Source: Effrenium voratum
Taxonomy: Eukaryota; Sar; Dinophyceae; Suessiales; Symbiodiniaceae
Assembly (NCBI GenBank): GCA_963377175.1
Contig: CAUJNA010003314.1
Coordinates: forward strand, 5,001-69,000
Direction: 5' to 3'
Length of the DNA stretch: 64,000 nucleotides
Below, one piece after another: positions 10,501 to 21,143 of this stretch. The notes beneath the pieces were generated by a model that worked only from the letters and a program-made list of their open reading frames with translations, was not told where the DNA came from and did not search any database. The position numbers and the translations under genes were made by a program. Position 1 is the first letter of the stretch. Each line of letters starts with the position of its first letter.

Positions 10501-13217
10501 TTGTTTTGATTTTGAGCAAAACAAAAAGGCCCAATGGTTTGTTGGTTGTTCATAGTTTCCATCAAACATGGCTAAAATTCCATGGCGTTTTTGCTTTCTT
10601 ACTATGGTTTTTGCTCAAACCAAAAAAACTCAGGGGAAAAAACAAACACAAGATAAACTGTTGGCCAAACCAAAACTGTTCCTCGGAGTTTTTGGTTTCG
10701 ATGGTTTTTGGTTTGCGCCAAATATGACTAAAATTCAGGTGGCGTTTTGTTTTTCCTCAATAAACCAAGAAACAGGGTCACAAGAACGCCCGCAATGCGA
10801 AACAATCCTGTTTGCGAAACCAAAACTTTTCCTCAGAGGTTTGGTGTTTGTTTCTTTGTTTTCTGGCTTAATCGTTTTTAGCATATCCCTGGTTTCGGCT
10901 GGCTCGGTACTGCCATGATGAGACCAGCTTGGAGCCGCAGGGACAGGGTGTGACCAGTGAACAAGGTTTTCGATGTTAAATTTGAACCCAACACTTGGTC
11001 TTGGCGTTGTAAGTCTCCTTGTAAAGCTCCCCGAAAAGCTCCTGAAGAAGCTCCATCCTTGGAAAGCACTCCTTATAAAGCTCCAGGCTCTTCACAAGGC
11101 TCTTTACAAGGCTCCTTATGCCAAATTTGGTAGAGTTTTTGAATGGAGTGTAAGCAGCGCATAACCAATTGCAATTTCTATGGTCAACGGGTGTTTTGAA
11201 GGGACACTCCTTTCCACATATGATGCAGAATGAATATTAACTAACAGAATGCACATAGCATGTAACACGGAAAGGGTTCCGTTGCACTTTTGGTCTTCAG
11301 TTAGAATCTACAAAGACCTAATGGGGGTGTGCAGCGTTGACTATAATTCAAATGCAAGCGCAATTTGCATGAGAGTTCAATAAATCTTGCTTTGTGATGG
11401 AGCTGAAGAAGGACATAACTGAATTTGAAAGTCTATGTTGATTTAGAATCTAAGCGGGATCTCCTTTCCAAATAGGGCTTTGCAAAGTTAATTCCGCTGT
11501 AATTCGGTTACGAATGCCTAGCTCTATAGAAATTAGTTGGGGTTCCTTTCCAAAACTGTTTTTACCCAAAGTGAACTGCAATTCAAAGCCGCCTTTTGGC
11601 TACACAATGTGCTACAAAGGTAGTTCATGGGACGGTGAGCGTTTCTCGTTACACACACACACACACACGCGTGTGTGTGTATGCGCATCTCGCATGCCTG
11701 GTCGCCTAAAAGAGAACAAACATTGCTATCTTGATGCTGCGTGGAGAAAAGCAATCCGGCGTCGGCGTTTCCAAGCATACTTGCCCTCCCACTACTTAAC
11801 ACGGAACCTGACACGGGACTCCTTTAAAAGCAATCATTGTCTTCTGCCTGGTTCCATGTTAATTGGTGGGAGGGTAAGGGGTGCCCTGTCGCGGGAAACA
11901 CCCGTATCTTCGCCATTGCCACACTTCAGCGCCCACGCCCTTCAAGCCCAAACCGCACCTCCGTTGCTCTTAAAAAAAAATCCCGCGTGGTGTTGCGCCG
12001 AGGCAGGCGGAAAGACCGAATCCTCATTCCCACGGTGAGGCAGATTTGTTTGGCTTTCTGGCCTTGTATGGAAGGGCTCGGCCAGTTCCAGTGGGGGGCT
12101 CCACTTAGTTCAGTTTGGATGAGAATTTGCTGCCCATAGCATAGACCTCTGTAGAATCTCAACAAACACACTGTGAGGATGTACTGACCCTCCTACTCAG
12201 GTGACTTTGGCCTCTCATGTGAGTTCCAGCCTGGTCAGATGCTTAGCGCGCTGGTGGGCACCACCGCCTACATGGCTCCGCAGGCACAACGCTGGCGCCA
12301 CGTCCAACACCATCATTGGACCTTTCGGGCGCTGAAAAGGTGAAATCTGAAACCGAAACCACGTGTCATGTCTTTGCGGGTGGTTTGCAAGACAGCGAAG
12401 GGAACCTACTGCTTGGAGCGGTCCAGCTGGGTCCTTTTACGTTACATTGCCGAAACGAAAGCGACAAATTCTCCGACGGTTTGCCGGCAAAAATTGGGTG
12501 GTGAACTGCTTTTCTTTTGGCTGAATTGCTAAATTGTCCTTGTGCGCATGTGTGCTACTTACAATCATGCGTTTGGGTTATCCATGCTGGCCTCTCCTGT
12601 AAGCGGGCGTGCCCAAGCTTCTCACACGAGGAAGATTTTGCTACTTGCGGTGGTCTTTGCCTCTGCTTTCCGCTGCTTCCTGCATCTGCCCTGAAATCAT
12701 CCTGAGGTGCCAAGAGACCCTATGCCCAAGAAAAAACTGGATCCAGACCTCAAGGTCCAAGTTTGTAAGTACCTTCCAGCCTCTCCAAAACCTCCTCACA
12801 AGTGCTCTCCGTTTCCATTGGCAACAAAATTTTGGGCAGCGGGAATCCTGCCATGAATGCAACCGCCATAGCGGGGAACCAAGTTGGACACCGAGATTTA
12901 CAACACATAGGGGACCATGCCATTTTGCCTTGCTTTGCTTGGCTCGCACAACGCTTACCCTTTACAAACCCTTTGGGCCCGCGCGTTTTCGGAGGAGGCG
13001 CCAGATGATACGTTTTCCATGGGGTCAAGCACACCTCAGCACAAATCAAACAATAACGCCTTCTTCAGTTGCGGAACGCTAGGGGGGATGTGGCCACCAA
13101 CAAGTTAGAACCAAACCTCTTGGAGAACGCGGACCCCCCACACTTTTCCAGAGTTGCTTGCTGTATTTGCAGGTGCTCATGAAGTGTTACACGCAGATCT
13201 GCGATTTGTGGAGCTGC
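4552..13217 (+). CDS. CDPK-like protein kinase, partial, five small exons
   Basis: A Ser/Thr kinase catalytic core can be read by joining exons 4552-4589, 5546-5577, 7237-7256, 12201-12283 and 13173 to about 13217. All four joins keep frame. The product carries YLH..HIAHRD, DLKPHNILVA, KIRDFGLS, GTTAYMAPQ and CDLWSC. Asn of the catalytic loop to Asp of DFG is 13 residues, as in canonical kinases. DFG to APQ and APQ to the CD.W aspartate match the spacing I know for alveolate calcium-dependent kinases, where APQVL replaces APEVL. Splice donors are GC, GC, GA and GC. The N-lobe, the C-lobe after WSC and any EF hands were not found; they may lie outside the window or in exons too short to see. 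Calcium regulation is inferred from family only. Confidence 0.72.
5546..5577 (+). CDS. Kinase exon b (catalytic loop)
   Basis: The 32 nt exon after CCCGAG encodes DLKPHNILVA plus two bases (AG) of a split serine codon. The donor is GC at 5578. It supplies the catalytic Asp and the Asn of the kinase loop. Confidence 0.72.
5578..7236 (+). other. Kinase intron 2, nothing else recognised
   Basis: A 1,659 bp interval with GC donor and AG acceptor. Several short open frames occur on both strands, but none has a recognisable motif. Confidence 0.5.
7237..7256 (+). CDS. Kinase micro-exon c (20 nt)
   Basis: Begins after GGTCAG and ends before GA at 7257. It completes the serine codon and encodes WGVAKI plus one base. 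Joined to exon d it gives KIRDFG. Its length exactly restores the 13-residue spacing between the catalytic Asn and the DFG Asp, which is the main support for so small an exon. Confidence 0.6.
7745..8035 (+). repeat. C-rich tract with CCCTAAA-like motifs
   Basis: Nearly pure C/A on the plus strand: ACCCTAAACC, AACCCTAAGCC and AAACCC units grade into CCCCACC repeats. CCCTAAA is the complement of the TTTAGGG telomere repeat reported for dinoflagellates. The minus strand is G-rich with many GGGG runs and could form quadruplexes. Confidence 0.8.
8357..9712 (+). repeat. 675-bp tandem duplication, two copies
   Basis: Copy A starts at CGGGAGCGC (8361) and copy B at the same motif (9035). The offset is 674 bp at the start and 678 bp at the end (TTTCGCTGCC at 9021 and 9699). 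Long stretches are nearly identical. Copy A has an extra 38-40 bp near 8428, and copy B has a different 70-110 bp segment near 9245-9350. Confidence 0.95.
9770..9852 (+). repeat. 60-bp repeat family, one to two units
   Basis: Contains a GTTGTGTTTTTTGAGCTGGA segment followed by GCTGCCAAAGTGAGCATTGC, related to the array at 903-1295. Confidence 0.6.
10300..10880 (+). repeat. Degenerate repeat of about 150 bp, GTTTTTGG-rich
   Basis: ATGGCTAAAATTCCATGGCG (10569) and a variant at 10724 are about 155 bp apart. CCAAAACTGTTCCTC (10671) recurs as CCAAAACTTTTCCTC about 149 bp later. An older relative precedes them from about 10330. It lies in the fourth kinase interval; no gene was seen. Confidence 0.65.
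11010..11125 (+). repeat. Short repeat, AAGCTCC/AAGGCTC units
   Basis: About nine 10-14 bp imperfect units such as TTGTAAAGCTCC and CACAAGGCTC. A related AAGGCTCCT-rich stretch is at 62745-62920. Confidence 0.65.
11655..11679. repeat. CA/GT perfect palindrome
   Basis: An (AC)n run meets (GT)n at a CGCG centre, with about 10 bp arms. Alternating purine-pyrimidine; likely able to form Z-DNA or a cruciform. Confidence 0.8.
12201..12283 (+). CDS. Kinase exon d (DFG to APQ activation segment)
   Basis: Follows TCCTACTCAG and encodes a completed Arg codon, then DFGLSCEFQPGQML and ALVGTTAYMAPQ. A GC donor follows at 12284. The FxPGQxLS segment before GT..Y.APQ resembles dinoflagellate CDPKs. The DFG Asp is present. 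Confidence 0.78.
13173..13217 (+). CDS. Kinase exon e (VL...CDLWSC)
   Basis: Follows the pyrimidine-rich acceptor TTGCTGTATTTGCAG and encodes VLMKCYTQICDLWSC in phase 0, directly continuing MAPQ. It matches subdomain IX of CDPK/CaMK kinases. The 3' end is uncertain; the frame stays open to a GT at about 13237. Confidence 0.7.
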
Positions 13218-14810
13218 CCGAGCACCGAGCGTTACGAAACGGGTCTGTGTTGTGACTTTCCGCCCGGTTTTCATTTAAGCTGTTTCCTTTTTAGCCAACC
13301 TAAGCAGCACATTTAAAAAGAAAGCGCCCGTCTAAGTGCTTTAAGAAAACCCTTCTTGCACTAAAAAACACAAGGAAAACCGTCAGGTCCCCTAGTTGGG
13401 GGGATGCCTGCAAGAACTCAAGCGACCACGGTTTGCTGGCAGGGTTCGGAGCCCAGTGGCTTTCACGCGTCCCATGCAGCAAAACGTCAGTTGCCAACTT
13501 TTTCACAATGCGCTTGCGGAGAAAAGCGAACTCCTAGGTCAAACCCTGTCTCACCCATGATGAACTCCTTTTTCCGGCGGGTGAATTATATATCCCCACA
13601 AGTTCAGAAAAAGCCTGGAAGGGGAACACGTGATTGTTTCAGCCCCGGTTTGGCGACAAAAGCACAGGCTCTCTCAAAGGTGTGACGCAAGGGGTGGGGG
13701 TTCTGGCCTCTTTGAGTGTGGGAACCCTTTCAACCACAGTTGAATTGCGAACCTGTTCGCGCTTCGGCATCACACATCAATGTTTCAACCGCATGCCTTC
13801 GCGGACAAGATGCTCCTTTTTGCCTTGGACTTTGTTGTGCCCTTCAAAGGTCCCGCATTTCTGGAGAATTGAAGAAAAGCCTGGGTGAGTTTGCCGAGGC
13901 CACACCCAGTTCCTTTCGTAAGCGCACGGTCACCCTTCCCAGGATGCGCATTTGGTGCCCCAAATCGTTTGAGGATTGCATGCAACTCTTGAAAGTGACG
14001 CATGACCTTGACCAAGCATCTGGACAAACAATGCTGGGCAGGTCCAAAATGACCTTTGTAGAGGGTCACTCGGCTTGGTGTGGCAAAGGCTTCCTTGGAA
14101 TGCTTTGCCAAACTCCGCAGGCGGCACCAAGATATCCGTGAGGACTTTCGGTGAGGGGGGGAAATTGCTTCCCAGATAATTAGGGGTGGCGGCAGTCCAA
14201 TGCCCTCAGCTTTTCATGTGCCCATTGTCTTGCCGATGAGGCCGCAACGTATCAGCTTGGGCTGCAAAGTTCGGTTGCAGTACATTTCTCAGCTGTAGCC
14301 CAGCTACCGCCCGCAAGCTTGTTTGAAGCAGTCGCAACTGGCGGTGAGGCATTTTGATCAAGGGCGGAGGGCGCCGAAGGATGAACTCCATGATGCTCCT
14401 TGAAAGCCTGAGTAACTTTGGTGTGTTTGCGCATGTTGCAAACAAAGCAAACACAATCTGCGCAGTAAGTTGGTTACGAGTTACCTTCATTCCCAACATC
14501 ATGGGTGTCATCCACCACACCGTTTTCTTCAGCTTTGAGGCGAGGTATAATTTTATAGTTCCTTGTGGCCGCGGCTTGCGCTTGGGCGCTGAGGTGGGGT
14601 CATTCTGCACATTCTCCTCTCGGGTTTTTTGCCCTTCGTGGGCAACTTGGCTTACTGCTTTTCCGCTTTCCCGACCCTGGGATGTGACGCAGGCAACCTG
14701 TGAGTGTTTCATTTTGAACATCGCAAAGACGCTGTAACTCGTTCTTTCCGTGCTTGTCTGACGGGTAATGCGGCCCGCGCCGCATTGCTACTAGCGCAAC
14801 GCCAGCCAAC
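13218..14810. other. Spacer or intron, no exon recognised
   Basis: Open frames occur on both strands but without motifs. Remaining C-lobe kinase exons could be here unseen. Confidence 0.4.
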
Positions 14811-14814
14811 AGAA

Positions 14815-15015
14815 AAAACAATGGCAAAAGCAACAACAACAAAGACAACGACAACAGCGACAGAAACGGCAACAGCAACAAGAACAATAAGAAGAGTAAT
14901 ACTAACCGTACCAACAGCGACACCAACAAGAACAATAATCAAGCGCAACAACAGCAACCACAACGACAACGTCAACAACAGCAGCGGCAACGACAAGAAC
15001 AAGAACAAGAAATTA
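14815..15015 (+). repeat. ACAACA-rich low-complexity tract
   Basis: CAA/ACAR repeats with almost no T, similar in style to 60003-60720. Confidence 0.85.
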
Positions 15016-15229
15016 TTAATCTCGCCAAGGGGCCCCAAATAGTTTTGAGCGTGGCTTACCATGACTGGTGGCCCGGAAGCATAGAAACGCGTTTAATGAA
15101 CTCTGACACCTCCCCCGCCTGATGAGCAACAAAACGCAAACACGTCAACGTTTCTGCTCCAGCAAAGCGTCTGCAAGTTCTGACGAGCGAGCCTAGCGTC
15201 ATGCTTGACAATCTCTCCTGTCAGCTTTT

Positions 15230-15395
15230 CTCGCGCGCGGTGCTGTGAATTGACGCTGAGCGTGAAGCTGCGCGCGGTGTGCGTGATGCTGCGCAAGATG
15301 TTGCGCATGATGCTGCGCGTGACGTTGCGACATCGCCACGCACGATACTGCGCACTATGCTGCGCATGACGGTCGCTCTTGTGCGTGATGCTCTG
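15230..15395 (+). repeat. 12-bp periodic repeat, TGATGCTGCGCA
   Basis: About a dozen imperfect copies of GTGATGCTGCGC-type 12-mers, strongest from 15270 to 15395. Confidence 0.8.
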
Positions 15396-15479
15396 CAACC
15401 TGTTTTGCCCAACCTTTCATGTCGCATTCTCTTGTCAACCTCTCTTGTCCATATCTGCGCGGAGCCTGGCTGCGCAAGA

Positions 15480-15680
15480 AGGCTGGCTGTTTTAGTTGCG
15501 GACTTGAATACGACTTTTGCTCTACAAGTTGCTTTTTTCGGGCTGGAGGAAGTGTAATTAGAGTGCTGCCTTTTTCACTTTATAGTTGCGGTTTTCGAGC
15601 GCACGTTCCGAACATTACTTTCGCGCTTAAAAGTTGTGGTTTTGTCGAGCTGGAGCTGCGAGAGCGCGCTTCGCACGCCA
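15480..15680 (+). repeat. 60-bp repeat family, about three diverged units
   Basis: Contains CTTAAAAGTTGTGGTTTTGT and GAGCTGGAGCTGCGAGAG, the plus-orientation core seen at 903-1295. Confidence 0.7.
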
Positions 15681-15970
15681 CCTTTAACCCATAGCCATGG
15701 ATCTGATAGTTTGGTTTTGGGTACTGATGGTGTCATTTGTCTTGGCGGGGTGGTTTGTGACTGTACATGCTTGAGGTCAGGATGGCACATATGGCTGCAT
15801 GTGATCTGTGCCGGGTGATACCTTTTCATCACTTAGATTCATGATTTAGCTGGTGCCAAGAGGTTGTAAACAGGCTTTTTATTCACACTTGCCAAAACAT
15901 GTCCGAGTGACTTTTGACGAGTGTGCGGGTGCAGTGTACGAGTAGGGCGTGCTAGTGTGCGAGTGGAGCG

Positions 15971-16185
15971 AACGAGTGGACGAGGCACTCGAACACTCGC
16001 GCGCCCTACTCGCACACTTTTCACTCGCGCAGAAATAAGGTCTATTGTTTAGACATTATTTTTGACCCGCAATTTGAAGCAGTATTCGTGACCAAAAAAT
16101 AAGGTCTTAAACAAACATCATATTTCTGTACGAGTGAAAGTGTGCGAGTAGGGCGCGCGAGTGTTCGAGTCACTCGTCCACTCGT
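15971..16185. repeat. Long inverted repeat of CGAGT-rich arms
   Basis: The arms 15971-16026 and 16131-16185 are nearly perfect inverted copies of about 55 bp. Shared text includes ACACTCGCGCGCCCTACTCG and its complement. The 104 bp AT-rich spacer contains AAATAAGGTCT twice. Flanking sequence (15905-16270) has more GTGCGAGT-type repeats. Confidence 0.9.
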
Positions 16186-16402
16186 CCGCCCACTCGCCCG
16201 TTCCACTCGCACACTCGCACAGTCCACGCGCACACTCGCACGCAACTCTCGCACACCCGCACGCAGGGTACTCGGAGGGTACTCGCGCAGTAACCGGCAT
16301 ATTTGTATATTGCAACCTCTTGGATCCAGCTCACGCATGATGTTCAAATCTTCAAGTCATCGCCGCAACAAGACATATGCTACCAAACCAGGCCCAGCCA
16401 AT

Positions 16403-16759
16403 CACTAGTGACATGGCCAGCTACATGCCCAACTGGACATAGCCCTGGTCCACCAGTGACAGGTTGAGCCTTGCGTAAAATCCATGCCTGCTGTTAACAA
16501 AATGTGGCCTATTTTTGTTCAGTCCTGACAGCGAATAAGGCACACTTGGGTGGAATTGAACCGCCATCTTCACTGCTGGTTCATCAGCAGCCACTGGGGC
16601 TGATGATCCAGAAGCAATGTCTTGGCAGGCTGCTGGCACAAGTGCAAAGGATTACGAATGACTATGATTTGGCTCAATTTCAAGATCTTCAGTGTCCTGA
16701 AATTGCAAGATGCAAAGCTGAAAGAAACTAGAGATGCAGAGGATGCTGGCTATAATGGA
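16403..16759. repeat. Left terminal inverted repeat with B-box-like motif
   Basis: Begins CACTAGTGACATGGCCAGC and aligns over its length with the complement of 32216-32558, with substitutions and small indels. On the minus strand GGTTCAATTCC (16552-16562) is one base from the pol III B box. Confidence 0.85.
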
Positions 16760-17165
16760 GGGTAGACCTTTGTTGTTCTGAGATGGCCTTGGTCTCCACA
16801 TGGACATGGCTTAGCCAACGCTTGAACCCATTTTCCCTGGCAGCAACGCGGTTCTTCTTCCACAGCCGGGTTTTCGGCTTTTGCCGCGGCTCCCACGCAC
16901 ATCGGTGCACAGCCACAAAGTCATAGCCCAGCTCCTTCAAAACATCCCACAAGGGTGGCCAATGCCACACGTAGCTCTTCACCGGGTTCTCAAAGCCCAG
17001 GCAAAGTTTCCGCGCCTCTGCCAGCGGGATCAACACAATGCAGCCCATCACCATGCCATCTTCTTCCAGCCGCGTGAGTAACTCAATGTTATATTTTGGA
17101 TTGGCCAGGTTCTGCTTGGTGGCAGCCTGATGGATGGAACCACGGCCAGCAACAAGTTCACACAC
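16728..17165 (-). CDS. Unrecognised exon, last in the 16.2-kb segment
   Basis: An open frame of 145 codons ending at a stop inside the left inverted repeat. It contains ENPVKSYVWHWPPLWDVLKE, then VAVHRCAWEPRQKPKTRLWK. The NP..S..W..P, then C, then K.T.L pattern resembles an unnamed module I associate with large dinoflagellate proteins. No catalytic residues can be named. It lies downstream of the DUF7869-like exons on the same strand and may be the 3' part of that gene or a separate one. Confidence 0.5.
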   Translation of the reverse strand: MCELVAGRGSIHQAATKQNLANPKYNIELLTRLEEDGMVMGCIVLIPLAEARKLCLGFENPVKSYVWHWPPLWDVLKELGYDFVAVHRCAWEPRQKPKTRLWKKNRVAARENGFKRWLSHVHVETKAISEQQRSTLHYSQHPLHL

Positions 17166-17558
17166 TCCAAGGTCTTAGCCAAAGAAAGATGCCACTGCTT
17201 GGGCCAGCGCAACTGATTGTGTGTGACAACTTGGTCATTGGATAGTTGCAGCTCAGTGAGTCATTCAAGGACTGAGTCAACATGTGGCTGAACGCAAGTC
17301 AGTTTTTGTCCATGTCATTTGCTCATCACTGGAACTTCATCATCATTTGCCAGGAGATCTGAGGAAGGTGAGGATAGTGTTGCGCATCCTTGGCAATTAG
17401 GCAGCCACATGGAAATCAGGCAACTCACATGCAATTGAATGGTTTGAACACACGAATTTTCTGAGCACCAGACATGAAGTGCCAAGGGTGGCCTGTGATG
17501 AGCCGCAGCTGCAGCAACACCTTCAAGAAAGCCATCTGATGAAGGGACCTGTGGCCGC

Positions 17559-18968
17559 TCATTTGCAAGCACCCGGAGCTCTGCGCCTGCACGCAAAAAG
17601 GAATGATCTGTGGACCATTGACCAGATAACTGCTCCAGTTGCTTTTTTGCGTTGCTCAGCAATAGTCACACGCACTGCTCGCGCGGAATATGGGTCAATT
17701 GCAGCACCCTCATACCGCAAATTGGGCAGCATCAAAACTGGAGCATGAGAGGCAGTGTCAGCCATAAACTGCTTGGTGATGCAGAACACGGGCAGAGGTG
17801 CAGCAGCAAGTGCTTGCAGCTCTGCCCGGCTCAGATCCATCCAGAACTTCCAAGTGAAGGAATGAGGCGTCTCAATCTTCTGCCGGTTCTGAAAGCAGTT
17901 GTAGGGCTTGATGCCAAGTGGGGCAACCCAGTGCCCGAAGTCACGAACATGAGAAACATGATCCACGTGGCACTGGTAGCCCTTGCTCAGGAGCAAGCGT
18001 GCATCCCTTGAACAACGTCAAGTGGGGTGTGGGCCCTGGTTTTTCTCAAAACACGAGCAAGCAGCAAAGAGAAGATGAAGTCCACATCTTCATGTGTGTG
18101 ACCTTTCCGCAAATAGCAACTGTGTGTTGAGTCAAATGCAAAGCGACGTGTAAGAATGCCCATGAAGAGTGCTGTCTCTGCATTTTTGCAAGCTGCAACA
18201 GCATTGTCCGACTCGACCAATTGTGCGTGTCAATATTTCCAAGATGTACGAAGCGCCATGAAATGTACACTCTTCTTCAGAGATATAGAAGTCACAGCTG
18301 TATCCATGACTCATAGAATGGAGCTCGGCTTGCCCACCTCACGTGCCAGCGCAGCACCCTGTCAGCACACTGTGCTTTGATGTGACGCTGCCACTCTACA
18401 GCCTTCAGCCGCTTCTCAGCTGGTGTTGCACGGCCTGCGTGAATATATTGGCTGAACTCCCAGCAAGTGTCACACTGTGCATGCTGGCATTTCTTCCGCA
18501 AGCCAATGTTGAGGCACCAACCTAGGAGCGCACGCCAAACTCGAAGACACAAACACGCAAAACATGGTTTATCTTGTTATAGAAAGCGCATGCGAAACTT
18601 ACCAGTCAGTGCATCCCAAAGGCAAGAGATCCACTTTCGCCAAAAGGTAGACCAAGAGGCTGGCTTCATGTTTGGCGCCCTGCAGCTCATCCGCCAAGTA
18701 GAACCACCACACATCCACCACATGTTGGTGCTGACATGTTGCTGACCGCAGTCTTCTCTGGATCACACCCAAGCAAAGGCAGCGCATCACTCTCTTCCCG
18801 AGCAAGCTTCTTGAACGCATTCAAGTACTCAGATGACATGCCTTCAGTGGTATCAATTGCTGCATTCACATCGTCAATGTGGAACTGTGTGCTTTCTGGC
18901 AAAAACTCAGCTGCGCTGTGATAGAGCCCCAAGAAGAACTGATCCACACTGATTGAAGCTTGCGTCAC
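17559..18968 (-). CDS. DUF7869-type (transposon-associated) protein, multi-exon core
   Basis: Minus-strand exons read in order: SVDQFFLGLYHSAAEFLPES (18968-18735), ASWSTFWRKWISCLWDALT (to about 18603, before GTAAGT), CQHAQCDTCWEF...WQRHIKAQCADRVLRW (about 18515-18322), HGYSCDFYISEEE...ILEILT (about 18312-18225), ESDNAVAACKNAET...LRKGHTHEDVDFIFSLLLA (18220-18005) and HVRDFGHW...ETPHSFTWKFW (17996-17559). The C..C pair, SDN, CKN and GHTHEDVD motifs in this order are typical of DUF7869 proteins, which look like DDE-type transposases; the function is unproven. Frames change between pieces, partly at splice sites (AG before GTGGGC near 18325), partly perhaps through decay. It is the best-supported gene in the 16.2 kb segment. 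Confidence 0.7.
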
Positions 18969-20034
18969 ATGGCCAAAGTTATTGCGGCGTCCATCTGTGA
19001 CTCCATGAACATGCTTCTAGCAGGCGCGTGGCGAGGTTGACAGAATTGCACACAAGCGAGACACGCAAGTACGTTTGCCCAAAATTCTCCAGTTTGCACG
19101 GCTTGCTGCAAAGTCCTCATTGCCTGTTTGGTAAGCTGTGCTCAGAAAATGGCCCTTCAAATCATTCGTCATAGATTTCTATAGTTGGATGAAAGTGAGT
19201 GCCTCTTGGAGGTCCAAGCCAGTCTCACATACACTGCATCTCCCGTCCTTGCCTTGCTCATGCTGCATGGCTGTTTGACAAGGTTCTCAACCTTGACCCT
19301 TTCAGATTTGATGTCCACTGTGTCAAAAGAAAGCTGGCCTTCAACTCCACAAGACTGCAATGCCACGCCAACTGTTAGATCAATCTCTGGCATTTGGCTC
19401 CCTAGCTGGTCCTGCTCCAGATGGATCTTCCTTGCAAACATGTGGCTGCATCCACATCGTGGCATGGACTTCAGTCCGCCGCCTCTTCAGCTCTGGATCT
19501 GTTCCACTGACAGGCGGTGTCATCCAGGCATTTGCGTCAGGCACAGACTTGGCAGAAGTCACTGGTGCTGTTTGTCAAGAGGAGCTCAATGAGCCTGGCC
19601 CATGTTGCCTGCACTGGAACCATCTACGGGAGGAGTCAGCCAGCTTGTGGCTTTCGGCAATGCTGAATGACTCTGCGCGGGCTGGCCAAATACACTTCAT
19701 GAGGCGAGCAATGTCTGCAAGCAACGCTGGATCTGCAAGTGATGACACTCTGCAAACTCAAGCCAGTTGCAACTCCATATCAAGACGCCCTTTGAGATAT
19801 TGGTGACAACATATTGGTGGCAACACATGAAATATTGGTGGCGACTCTGCATTATGCCCCTAGGTTTGCATCACAGTTGCTTACTACACAGACCATCTGC
19901 CCCCGGATCTGTAAATGGGCTGCCTGCCCGCCTATCTGCGCAAGAACTGAAACTTGTGAGAAACACTTGCCAGCATGCTTAGCTGACTTGGCAAAAGTTG
20001 CCTGAAGGTGTTTTTTAGTTTTCACTTGCGTTCT

Positions 20035-20655
20035 TCAGCTCAGCACGAACATCCGCCTTGCTAGGCGTTTTCTCAGAAAGCTTGCAGTCACAATTCGGCA
20101 GTAATGCTCCCAGTACTTCTGCTGCGTCTTGGTGCACAGCACTTTCTTGCACTCAAACAACTCCTTGCCCTCAGATTTGGTTGGTGGGCGGGTGCCAGCA
20201 AAGGTGCCAGCTTCGCCCCTTGCTGCCCTGCGCTTCTTTTCAGGAGGCGGAAGCTCAGGGTCTTCCACTGTGCCAGCATCAGACTGGGCTGTCTCTGCAG
20301 TCGGCACCACAACCTTCAGAGGCTCAGGGCTCATGCAGATTTGGGGCGTTTGCCCTGCTTTGTCAGCACAGAGTCATTGCAGAAAGCTGCGTCTGTGCCT
20401 TTGCTCTTGCAGCAATGCAGGCTGCCTCCTCCTTTCCAGTTGCTGCCTTCTTGGCATAGGAGAGTGCCTGGTGTTCACACTCCTTCTTAGCAGCTGCCGG
20501 CATGCGTCACTGGGGGCAGCATCAGCCTTGTGGGCATCAAGACCAGTTCTTCCATGCATCTCCACCTGGCAGGAACAGAGGCACATGGCATCAAGGTTGG
20601 AGCTGCGCGAGATGGCTTCTTTGTCCAGATCTTGAGCGTTCGCGCTTGGCATCAT
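20035..20655 (-). CDS. Unrecognised Lys/Ala-rich exons
   Basis: One frame (about 20500-20380) gives AKKECEHQALSYAKKAATGK and EEAACIAARAKAQTQLSAM. After a one-base frame change it continues as NDSVLTKQGKRPKSA. A second piece (20334-20035) gives PPPEKKRRAARGEAGTFAG, TKSEGKELFECKKV and QQKYWEHYC. KKRR may be a nuclear signal. Charge and codon pattern support coding, but no family is recognised. It sits between the DUF7869-like core and upstream exons on the same strand. Confidence 0.45.
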
Positions 20656-21143
20656 TCAGTCCAAGTTCTCAGCATCCTCAAGGCCATCATCATTCATGAA
20701 GAATGCTGCCACGCCGGCCAGAAGAAGTTCAAGATGTGATTTGGAGACAAGATTCGAAGCCAGCAAATTGAACATTTGTTTGCAGGCATGTCACCCACAA
20801 GTTGACACATCTCGGAAGAGCAGCCTTTGTGATTGAACATGAGTTGCCATATGACGGATTGGGTGTGTGGCTCCATGGGTTGTAGTTCACATGTCACTTG
20901 CAGCTTTTGAGCACTGAGCAAAAGTTCGTAGCCTTTTCTGACTTGGGCCTACCTGCTCATCATGCCAAGACCAAATAGGCATTAGACTAGCTTGGCTACC
21001 TTCCTTGCAGGAATCTCAAGCTCAGATGCTGGGTAAAGGCCAGGCTTCTCTGGAGTCATTCCCCAGAGTTTGTCACAGCCCAGCGCTGGCCAAGCACAAT
21101 GCTTCTTGTCCTCCCATGTTGGTGGCTTGTTGGAAGCCACCTT

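Noticed and set aside
12711..12770. Exon-like VPRDPMPKKKLDPDLKVQV between AG and GTAAGT
   Set aside because: The kinase reads directly from MAPQ (ending 12283) to VLMKCY (from 13173), so an inserted exon here would break the conserved core.
13684..13730. GVGVLASLSVG as a possible next kinase exon after WSC
   Set aside because: No valid donor gives the correct phase, and the following residues do not resemble a kinase.
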